From: Thiodiazotropha sp040507035
Lineage (GTDB): Bacteria > Pseudomonadota > Gammaproteobacteria > Chromatiales > Chromatiaceae
DNA length: 64,000 nt
Reading direction: 5' to 3'
Assembly: GCA_040507035.1 (NCBI GenBank)
Contig: JBEVVR010000026.1
Coordinates: forward strand, 12,550-76,549
Part shown: one piece after another, positions 1-7,013 of the stretch
Layout: each line of letters starts with the position of its first letter
Position numbering within the stretch: position 1 is the stretch's first letter
Program-made: the position numbers and the translations under genes
Notes under the pieces: model-generated
Databases searched by the model: none
The model's input: only the letters and a program-made list of their open reading frames with translations
What the model was told of the DNA's origin: nothing

Positions 1-1986
1 CTCCGCAGTCTCTGCACTCATATTCTGATGTGTCTGTTGCAGTGAAGCTGTGAGCCGGTCACGCTCTTCAGTGATCGACTTCAACTCCTCGGCCTGCCGT
101 TGACGCTGCCCCTCAGCCTCCTCGTAACGCTGTTGCAACTGATCCCGCTCATTGCCCAGGTCTTGCAGTGCCTCCTTTGATTGCTGCTGCATCTGCTCGG
201 CTTCGGTGCGAGCAGCAGCCTCTGCATCACGCTCCTTGAGGATACTCTCCCGCTCTTCGGCCGCCTGGTTGCGGAAGCCATCTGCATCCTGCTGCAGTTG
301 TGAGATCTCGCCCTGTAGCGATTCAACCTCGCTGCGTAGCTGTTGCTCCAGCTCCACGCCTTGCTGCTGACCCTGCTTGATGTTTTCAAGTTGAAACTGC
401 AGTTCGGTTATCTCCGCCTTGAGGCGGCCCTCGTTCTCTTCATGGAGGGATTGAGACTGTTGCAGTTGCTGCTGGAGATCAGCGCTCACCTGGGAGATCT
501 TATCCTGGCTCTGCTGGGCCCCTTCCAGTTTCTCGCGAGCGTTTTCAAGGGCCTGCTCCAATTCATCTACGCGATCACTCAGCATCTGACGCTCGGCTTC
601 CAGGCCTTCACCTTCAGCAAGCCTGGATTCCGCAACCGCCAATGATTCGCGAAGGGAGTCAACCTCCTGCTCCAGCACCTGGGCGTTTTTCGCACCCTCC
701 TCGCCCGTCTCCATTCGGCTCTTCGCCACTGCCAGGGCCTGACGCAACAATTTTATTTCAGTTTGTCGCTGTTCCAGTTCCTGTTGGGAATTCTGCTTGG
801 CCTCCTCCAACTCCTTTTGCAGACGATCAACTACCGACTGTGGGACACCGGTATCCGCGCTCGCGCTACCCTCTTCCTGATCACGATTGAAGTCGATGAC
901 ATTGTTGGATGGAGTTCCCTCCCCCTGCTGGCTAAAGCCAGCCGCCTCGGATATCTGCTCCCAACCACTTTCGACGACGAAGACCTCTGCGCCCCGCTCG
1001 GTCAGAAGATAGGCAGCTGTCGCTGATTGCCCGACCTCCTCGCCATACACGATATAGGCACGATCGAGGGTCAAACTGGAGGCCTGAAAGCGGAGCGAAA
1101 AGAAGGGTAGGTTGATCGCCCCGGGAAGGTGCCCCTCCTCATACTCTTCGGGGGTTCGCACATCCAGCCAGAGGGCACCCTTTTCAACCATCTCCATGGC
1201 ATCTTGGTAGCCGATTGATCTGGAAAGGGGCTGTTTGACGAGTTCGATAAAATCGTTCTTGCTGAGGCGCACCAAAACACCGTCTGTGGTCATTATCACG
1301 GAGCTGCCACGGGGTTTGTTTGAGATCAGGGCCTCCTCGCCAAACCCCTTGCCAGCACGTAATTTTGCCAGTTCAACCGGGGCGTGACCCGCCTCGGGGG
1401 TACGAGAGACCCTGCACTCCCCCTTGCTGATCAGATAGAAATAGTCTCCCTCCTCTCCCTGATTAATGATGACATCACCAGTACTGACCTTCACCTCCTC
1501 CATTCGCATCATGACCCGTTGCAGGTTCGCCGGAGGAATCTGTTGAAAAATTGGAGACTGCAGCAACAATGTCATCCAGTCGTCGCTGCTCGGCTGTTCG
1601 ATATCCTTCACTTCATAGCTGGCACTATGACTACGCGCCAGCATATCGCTGAGCAAACGGCTGTCGATACGTACGAAACTGACCCTGGTTCTGGCCTGAG
1701 CCGAGTGTTTTCGCGGCAGTTGGTGGGCAAGGGCAAAACGCGCTGTGGGGGTGCCACTACTGATCAAATCCATCTCTTTCTGGCCCGAGAGCAGCGCCAC
1801 TGTCCCGGAAAGCAGATAGACATTCTGATGGTCTGTATCCCCCTCGCGAAAGAGGTATTCACCCTTTTTGGCCTTCTCTATCACAATCTGGCTCAAAAGC
1901 TGTCCCAGCTGCTCCTCCGAGAGGGTATTCAGCGGTACCAGATTTTTTAGAAGGACGTCGTCATTTTTACTATCGGGCACGGCCAT
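1..1986 (-). CDS. Tandem cyclic-nucleotide-binding / rhodanese-like / coiled-coil protein (3' end cut by window)
   Basis: Reading leftward from the ATG at 1984-1986 the frame stays open to base 1, so at least 662 residues are present and the C-terminus is missing. Two cNMP-binding (Crp-like) beta-barrel domains lie at about residues 12-125 and 143-250; the second has the run GDVIINQGEEGDYFYLI typical of the family. A rhodanese-like domain follows at about 265-350 (ALWLDVRTPEEY, GHLPGAINLPFF). From about 386 onward the protein is a long Gln/Glu/Ala-rich coiled coil with no Pro. In the rhodanese loop the usual catalytic Cys is replaced by Gly (G315, in IVYGEEVGQSA), so sulfur transfer is unlikely and the domain probably binds a partner. 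No signal peptide is visible, so it is probably cytoplasmic. The role is unknown; a cyclic-nucleotide-responsive scaffold is a guess. Confidence 0.85.
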   Translation of the reverse strand, partial: MAVPDSKNDDVLLKNLVPLNTLSEEQLGQLLSQIVIEKAKKGEYLFREGDTDHQNVYLLSGTVALLSGQKEMDLISSGTPTARFALAHQLPRKHSAQARTRVSFVRIDSRLLSDMLARSHSASYEVKDIEQPSSDDWMTLLLQSPIFQQIPPANLQRVMMRMEEVKVSTGDVIINQGEEGDYFYLISKGECRVSRTPEAGHAPVELAKLRAGKGFGEEALISNKPRGSSVIMTTDGVLVRLSKNDFIELVKQPLSRSIGYQDAMEMVEKGALWLDVRTPEEYEEGHLPGAINLPFFSLRFQASSLTLDRAYIVYGEEVGQSATAAYLLTERGAEVFVVESGWEQISEAAGFSQQGEGTPSNNVIDFNRDQEEGSASADTGVPQSVVDRLQKELEEAKQNSQQELEQRQTEIKLLRQALAVAKSRMETGEEGAKNAQVLEQEVDSLRESLAVAESRLAEGEGLEAERQMLSDRVDELEQALENAREKLEGAQQSQDKISQVSADLQQQLQQSQSLHEENEGRLKAEITELQFQLENIKQGQQQGVELEQQLRSEVESLQGEISQLQQDADGFRNQAAEERESILKERDAEAAARTEAEQMQQQSKEALQDLGNERDQLQQRYEEAEGQRQRQAEELKSITEERDRLTASLQQTHQNMSAETAE

Positions 1987-2201
1987 TCTTTTTGCTCAGG
2001 AATTTTGATCCTTAATAACGGGGTCACATCGCTCATCTAGTTAACGGCACGTTTTTTTAAAACTGAACGGGTATATTACCCTTAACACAGAGGGCGACTC
2101 TGGACCCTGTTTGCACCAGGTCAGAGGGCAAAACCATAGCGAGATCAAGGTTATAATGCAACGACCTAGATCAATTATATCTAACATCCCATTGGTGAAA
2201 T

Positions 2202-3737
2202 GTGAAACCGGTTAAAGGCATTATCGCAGCTGGACATTATGAAACGGTTAAAGCCGGGTGCGAAATATTACGCGAGGGCGGAAATGCCTTCGATGCGGTG
2301 GTAGCCTCGATGCTGGCCGCCTGTGTTGCGGAACCCATACTTGCCTCCCCCGGCGGAGGGGGATTTCTGACGGCGAAACCCGCCCAATCGGAACCCCTTG
2401 TCTATGATTTCTTTGCCCAGACCCCGAAGCGAAGGCTGGAGAGTGGAGAGGTCGGTTTCTATCCCATTGAGGCCGACTTCGGAACAGCCAGCCAGACCTT
2501 TCACATCGGTATGGGCTCGATCGCCACCCCGGGATTTGTCAAAGGCCTCTTCACCATACACCGCAACCACTGCCGCATGCCGTTGCGGACACTGTTTCAA
2601 CCGGCTATAGAATTGGCAAGCGATGGGATCGAGATCAATCCGTTTCAGCACCTTATATCAACAATTATCGCACCGATTCTGCGCGCCACGCCCGAGGCCT
2701 TTGAAATCAACGCCTCACCACAAAACCCAGAATCCCTCATCAACCAGGGTGAACACCATCGCCAACCCGCTTTATCAGCATTTCTGGACGCCCTCGAACA
2801 TGAAGGCGAGATGCTTTTTTACCAAGGCGAAGTGGCAAAACAGTTGGTCGATGATTGCAGAGACAGCGGCGGTCACCTGCAAATGGGTGACCTGCTCGAC
2901 TATCGGGTTGAGGTCCGCAGTCCACTCCCATATCGATACCGTAATGCCCAGCTGTTCACCAATCCCCTGCCCTCACTCGGCGGTACCTTGATCGCTTTTT
3001 CACTCGGTCTGCTCGCTGCCCAGGGCATCGATCGCCATCTGGGCAGAGAGGACCACCTGCGCCGACTTGCGCACGCCATGCGATTGACACAACGGGTACG
3101 CAACGAACACCATCTGACCATGGACAGAATACTGACTGAAGAAGTGGCCGAACAATTTAGAGCACGCCTTGACAAGGGTGGGATCTCGACACGCGGTACA
3201 ACCCAAATCAGTATTGCCGACACGGATGGTAATCTCGCCAGCATGACCCTCTCAAACGGTGAGGGCTGTGGCTATGTGATCCCCGATACCGGCATCATGA
3301 TGAACAACATGCTGGGCGAGGAAGACCTGAATCCGAGAGGTTTCCATCAGTGGCCGCCCGACCATCGTCTCGCCTCAATGATGGCCCCAACCCTGATATT
3401 GACCGATGACGGCGACTCCATCGTATTGGGCTCCGGAGGTTCGAATCGGATTCGTAGCGCAATCCTGCAAGTGATCGTCAACCAGCTCGATTATGCCATG
3501 CCTCTAGAACAAGCCGTCTCCTATCCTCGTATCCATTTTGAAAACGAGCTGCTGAGCTTGGAGCCAGGCATTGATGAATCGATCGCCCAAGCTTTGAAAA
3601 ATGAGTTTCCAAATCAACAACATTGGCAAGACAAGAACCTATTCTTCGGCGGCACCCACTGTGTCATGCTTGACAAAAACGGCAACCCGAGCGGCATCGG
3701 TGATGAGCGTCGTGGTGGCGCCAGTCAATCCGTGTAG
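2202..3737 (+). CDS. Gamma-glutamyltransferase-like Ntn-hydrolase
   Basis: The 511-residue protein matches the gamma-glutamyltranspeptidase family along its length: the N-terminal GGNAFDAVVASMLA and PGGGGFL blocks, and the small-subunit start GTTQISIADTDGNLASMT. In that block Thr333 is the expected autoprocessing and catalytic residue. A late GSGGSNRIRSA block forms the expected oxyanion/substrate loop. The family cleaves gamma-glutamyl bonds of glutathione and related peptides. Unlike the periplasmic E. coli enzyme it begins directly at the catalytic core with no signal peptide, which suggests a cytoplasmic form like the YwrD group. The start is GTG with only a weak ribosome binding site. 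It is divergent from the cNMP/rhodanese gene, with a 215-base shared upstream region. The substrate cannot be told from sequence. Confidence 0.88.
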   Translation: MKPVKGIIAAGHYETVKAGCEILREGGNAFDAVVASMLAACVAEPILASPGGGGFLTAKPAQSEPLVYDFFAQTPKRRLESGEVGFYPIEADFGTASQTFHIGMGSIATPGFVKGLFTIHRNHCRMPLRTLFQPAIELASDGIEINPFQHLISTIIAPILRATPEAFEINASPQNPESLINQGEHHRQPALSAFLDALEHEGEMLFYQGEVAKQLVDDCRDSGGHLQMGDLLDYRVEVRSPLPYRYRNAQLFTNPLPSLGGTLIAFSLGLLAAQGIDRHLGREDHLRRLAHAMRLTQRVRNEHHLTMDRILTEEVAEQFRARLDKGGISTRGTTQISIADTDGNLASMTLSNGEGCGYVIPDTGIMMNNMLGEEDLNPRGFHQWPPDHRLASMMAPTLILTDDGDSIVLGSGGSNRIRSAILQVIVNQLDYAMPLEQAVSYPRIHFENELLSLEPGIDESIAQALKNEFPNQQHWQDKNLFFGGTHCVMLDKNGNPSGIGDERRGGASQSV

Positions 3738-3820
3738 ACTGCCCATACACGCGTGCGCAGAAGCAAACGACAGCATGAGTAAATGTGTCCCGACCGTAAT
3801 TTATCTTGGATTGACAGGTT

Positions 3821-4399
3821 CTAGCCGTCCCCCAGTAATTCCCGTTTCAGTGATTGGCTGATCGGTGAATCACCCAGCCAGACCATGAGTAGCGCTTGAT
3901 AGAAATCGCCACCAGGTATCACTCCCTTGTCTGCCTCCTTGATGGTGACACGGGTTCCCTCGCCGGGAAGATAGTCCAGTGTAACAAGGTCGCCTGCCTT
4001 CAACGTCTCAAACATTGCATTGAATTGTTGCAGCCGTCCACGCACGGCCTCCAGGCTTTCGGCACTGAGATTGGCGCTGAATCCATCATTCCAACCCTGG
4101 ACAATTTTATCCTTCCCGATTTCTGAATGGAGGATATGCATCTGCACCCGAGCGGGTCTATCGGGATTGATCACTGTGACGACATCAGCAGTCGTCTCGG
4201 GCAGATAGAGTGAGGCCAGGTAGACCTTGACGAAAAACTTCTTGCGGATTCCGGCCCCATTCAGTAGTAATTCAACATTGTCCGTTTCACGGATGACCTG
4301 CTCTGCAAGGGTTACCCCTGCTATTTCCCTGGCTTGGCTTGTCAGTGTGCCAACCAGAAACAAGCAGATTGCAACTATTGTTTTCACCATATCGTTCAT
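3821..4399 (-). CDS. Secreted chalcone-isomerase-like domain protein
   Basis: The protein has 192 residues with a cleavable signal peptide ending near SQA (about residue 23). The remainder resembles the bacterial chalcone isomerase-like family: GVTLAEQV near the start, LNGAGIRKKFFVKVYLASLYLP, and a C-terminal GDFYQALLMVWLGDSPIS. Members are periplasmic and the fold is related to plant chalcone isomerase and fatty-acid-binding proteins; an isomerase activity is not established for the bacterial proteins. A second in-frame ATG three codons in (M4) could also be the start. It is convergent with the upstream glutamyltransferase gene and appears monocistronic. Confidence 0.8.
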   Translation of the reverse strand: MNDMVKTIVAICLFLVGTLTSQAREIAGVTLAEQVIRETDNVELLLNGAGIRKKFFVKVYLASLYLPETTADVVTVINPDRPARVQMHILHSEIGKDKIVQGWNDGFSANLSAESLEAVRGRLQQFNAMFETLKAGDLVTLDYLPGEGTRVTIKEADKGVIPGGDFYQALLMVWLGDSPISQSLKRELLGDG

Positions 4400-4655
4400 C
4401 CTTTCTCAATTATCGATTCAAGCTGCCGTTAGATTTGCAACTCCAATACACCAGACTCATGAGAGGCAACCCACGACGTTAATGAAAAGTTTATCAGTAT
4501 GTGTTGCGTAGTATCGAGGAATAATCTATTAAACTTAGGAGAAATTAACCGAAACATGAAAAAAACAACAAAATATATAGATTTTCATCTTTAACTCTCT
4601 ACAATCTGTGTTATTTTTACACACGCACAACTATTCATTAGAAGGAGCAAACCAT

Positions 4656-5054
4656 ATGGCCCTCAGAAAGACTGCAAAAAAGAAAGCAGCAAAGAAAAAG
4701 GCAACTGCAAAGAAGGTGGCCGCAGCACCACGTCTGAAAGCAATTGCAACAAAACAGACCAAGACCCAGATCATCAGTGCTATCGCAGAAGAGACAGATC
4801 TGTCGAAAAAGGAAGTTTCATCGGTTTTTGCTTCATTGGATTCGCTAATCTCGCGCCACATGGCACGCAGAGGCTCCGGTGAGATAACCATACCGGATAC
4901 CGGCATCAAGGTACGCCGGGTTGTCAAACCTCGGACCAAGGCTCGCATGGGCCGCAATCCTGCTACCGGCGAAGCCATCAAGATCCCGGCAAAACCGGCC
5001 AAGACCGTGGTGAAGGTCACTGCGCTCAAGGCACTGAAGGACAAAATCGGCTAA
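4656..5054 (+). CDS. HU-family nucleoid protein with lysine/alanine-rich N-terminal tail
   Basis: The start is set by a strong GAAGGAG ribosome binding site 9 bases upstream of the ATG at 4656, giving 132 residues. Residues 1-30 are a Lys/Ala-rich tail (KKAAKKKATAKK) like histone H1 or AlgP-type tails. Residues about 35-132 are an HU/IHF fold: TKTQIISAIAEETDLSKKEVSSVFASL, then GEITIPDTGIKVRR, and the DNA-clamping arm RTKARMGRNPATGEAIKIPAK. The protein should bind DNA and compact the nucleoid. It is a single gene, preceded by an AT-rich upstream region and followed by a stem-loop. The fused basic tail distinguishes it from ordinary 90-residue HU. Confidence 0.9.
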   Translation: MALRKTAKKKAAKKKATAKKVAAAPRLKAIATKQTKTQIISAIAEETDLSKKEVSSVFASLDSLISRHMARRGSGEITIPDTGIKVRRVVKPRTKARMGRNPATGEAIKIPAKPAKTVVKVTALKALKDKIG

Positions 5055-5065
5055 CCGGGTCGAAC

Positions 5066-5094
5066 TGCTGCCACTGCAATCCGTAGTGGCAGCA
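5066..5094 (+). terminator. Perfect 10-bp stem-loop after the HU gene
   Basis: Eleven bases after the HU stop codon, TGCTGCCACT (5066-5075) pairs perfectly with AGTGGCAGCA (5085-5094) across a 9-base loop. No T-run follows, so it is either a poor intrinsic terminator or an mRNA 3'-end-stabilising hairpin. It also lies downstream of the convergent aspartic protease gene. Confidence 0.5.
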
Positions 5095-5146
5095 CCACCC
5101 ATTGCACACCGTCTCAAGGGCATCGAGAAACGGCCTTAGCCCTTGC

Positions 5147-5659
5147 CTAAGGTTGCGCCGATATGATCAACTCCCCACCCTGCTGCCTCAGTGACAAGTG
5201 CTTGAGGAAGCTCATACCAAGCAGTACTTCGTAGCCAGGCATATTTGGAAGTATGGTAGCCTTTACATCACGCATCTCGATCGGCCCCAGCTGCAATTGA
5301 TCAATTGTCGTCAGCCAACTGCGCACCACACCATTTGCAGTCCTGCTCTGTGACGGCGCACCCCGACGCAGCCCCGCCCTATCGGCAACCTCGGAAGAGA
5401 CTGCGACGTAGGTGGCACCGGTATCGAGCAGAAACGTCACCGCTACTCCGTTGATCCTGCCAGGGGCAAGATAGTGACCGGCAGGATTCCTCTGCAACAC
5501 AACCGCCTGCTTGCCGCCTTCAAAGGTTGCGACCTTCAGCTCCCGGTTCGGATTATTGCGCCTCTCCAGCCACTGCGAAAAGAGTAGGGTTAACAGCATC
5601 AGCAGCAGTAGCCAAGCACCAAGAATCATCCAGCGCCCGAACCTCTGCCGCTCACTCAT
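5147..5659 (-). CDS. Membrane-anchored retropepsin-like aspartic protease (TIGR02281-type, clan AA)
   Basis: The 170-residue protein has one N-terminal transmembrane segment at about residues 11-30, rich in Leu. The rest is a single pepsin-lobe domain with the catalytic motif FLLDTGATYVAVS (Asp79-Thr-Gly-Ala). A second hydrophobic block, PGYEVLLGMSFLKHLSL, matches the conserved end of the family. Like retroviral proteases it should act as a homodimer, here in the periplasm. It begins 26 bases after the stop of the MlaC-like gene, so the two are probably cotranscribed. The substrate is unknown. Confidence 0.87.
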   Translation of the reverse strand: MSERQRFGRWMILGAWLLLLMLLTLLFSQWLERRNNPNRELKVATFEGGKQAVVLQRNPAGHYLAPGRINGVAVTFLLDTGATYVAVSSEVADRAGLRRGAPSQSRTANGVVRSWLTTIDQLQLGPIEMRDVKATILPNMPGYEVLLGMSFLKHLSLRQQGGELIISAQP

Positions 5660-5685
5660 TTGACGAACTCTAGCAGCCGAATCGG

Positions 5686-6297
5686 TTACCTACGGTAGTT
5701 CCTATTGCCTTGGGCCTGCCTTTGATTGGCGAAGTGTTGTCGATAGTAGGCCAGGGCGCTGCTGCCATTCGCCGATACATCGAATACCTTCCAACCGGTT
5801 TCACTGCGGTAGAAACGAAAGTCTATCGCTGCCGGATAACCACCGGCCCTAAGAATGCCGACGCGCATCTTCACCTCGTTGTCACCAATCCTACGTGGCC
5901 TAAAGAAACGCACATCCTGGTTGTCATAGCTTGCGAGTCTCTTCGCCAGTGTACCCAGCAACATCTCCTTGATGGTTTGTGCCAGCTCGATACGTTGTCG
6001 CCCATTCATTTGCCGGCCCATGGGACCAGCCGCCCAAGTCGCCATATAGGCAAAATCGAAATAGGGCGCCACTTCACTATCCAGAAAAGCCGAGATCTGT
6101 TGCGGTTGTGGGTTTTCGTTTGTCCGCAGATATCGCAACAGTTTCGTCATACCTTCACGTAACAGGGTATCGGGCCCTGCCTCCTGGTATGTCGGCACCT
6201 GCAGCTGCGATGGTGGGTAGTTGTAACCGGGTGCTGCCTGTAGTGTCGATGCGGCAAACAGGCATATGCTGGTTAGGGTAATCAAAATTCTGCTCAT
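5686..6297 (-). CDS. MlaC/Ttg2D-family periplasmic lipid-binding protein
   Basis: The open frame extends upstream, but the ATG at 6297 is preceded by GGAGG and begins a clear signal peptide (ILITLTSICLFAASTLQA), so 203 residues is preferred. The mature part matches the Tol_Tol_Ttg2 (MlaC) family: ISAFLDSEVAPYFDFAYMATWAAG, then LLGTLAKRLASYD, and a late VKMRVGILRAGGYPAAIDFRFYRSETGWKVFDVSANGSS. MlaC proteins shuttle phospholipid between outer-membrane MlaA and the inner-membrane MlaFEDB complex. No other mla gene lies nearby, so this is either a stand-alone paralogue or works with a distant set. It is followed closely by the aspartic protease gene. Confidence 0.82.
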   Translation of the reverse strand: MSRILITLTSICLFAASTLQAAPGYNYPPSQLQVPTYQEAGPDTLLREGMTKLLRYLRTNENPQPQQISAFLDSEVAPYFDFAYMATWAAGPMGRQMNGRQRIELAQTIKEMLLGTLAKRLASYDNQDVRFFRPRRIGDNEVKMRVGILRAGGYPAAIDFRFYRSETGWKVFDVSANGSSALAYYRQHFANQRQAQGNRNYRR

Positions 6298-7013
6298 AGA
6301 TCCTCCGATGTGTTGATTGGAACGTCTCTGCGCCCTCCCTGTGAGAGTGCCTAGGGCTGATTGCAAAATCAAGCAGATCTCGAGACTGCATTCACCACGA
6401 TTTGGTCCAGGTGGCAGATTCCGCCCGCCCGTACCCCGCAACAAGGGGGCCAGCGTCCCAGGTAGTCTCACCCTGCTCTGCCAGAAAGCACCCAGCCAGG
6501 CCACTTAGATCAGCGGACGTCTCAGGTGCCAAGCCTTGTGCTCCATAAACCGGCTCTTGCCGCATTCGGCAGGCGGCCTCAAAAAACCGTTATCTCATCA
6601 TATATCTGCCCATATTAGGGCTCTTTTGCGAAATAGTATTGTTACGATTTCAAGGTTTGAGTTTCAAGGATTCGTTGTAGTAGCCGAGGAAGCTATCTGG
6701 AACAGGCCGTATTCACAGTCTATTAAACCATAACCCTGTCAGGGGCTTAAGCTATCGAAGCTGCAGCTCGAGAGTGTTAAACAGTCGGCAAAATCGAAGT
6801 TTATGGACTCTCAATCCTGTTTAGTCAGCAAGTCCGGCAACAATAAACAACGATACTGAATTATACTTAAGGTTTGTTACAGTCAATAACTTACACCATC
6901 GAAGTAGAGAATTTTGCTGCTGACAATTGCTGAATGGAACCTTTTTTCGAGCTCATGAGACCCAACATTTTATTAGCAATTGTCAAATCTACGGGACATT
7001 TCAGGGAACGTTG
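6298..7013. other. Intergenic region without a recognisable gene
   Basis: These 716 bases separate two divergent genes. No frame shows convincing coding character or homology. A TATACT-like -10 element occurs near 6861 in an AT-rich stretch upstream of the GGDEF-EAL gene, but no good -35 box is placed in front of it. A short direct repeat of TTTCAAGG (about 6650 and 6663) is the only small repeat noted. Confidence 0.5.

Noticed and set aside
3430..3450. tRNA-like GGTTCGAATC string
   Set aside because: It lies inside the gamma-glutamyltransferase coding sequence and no cloverleaf can be drawn around it.
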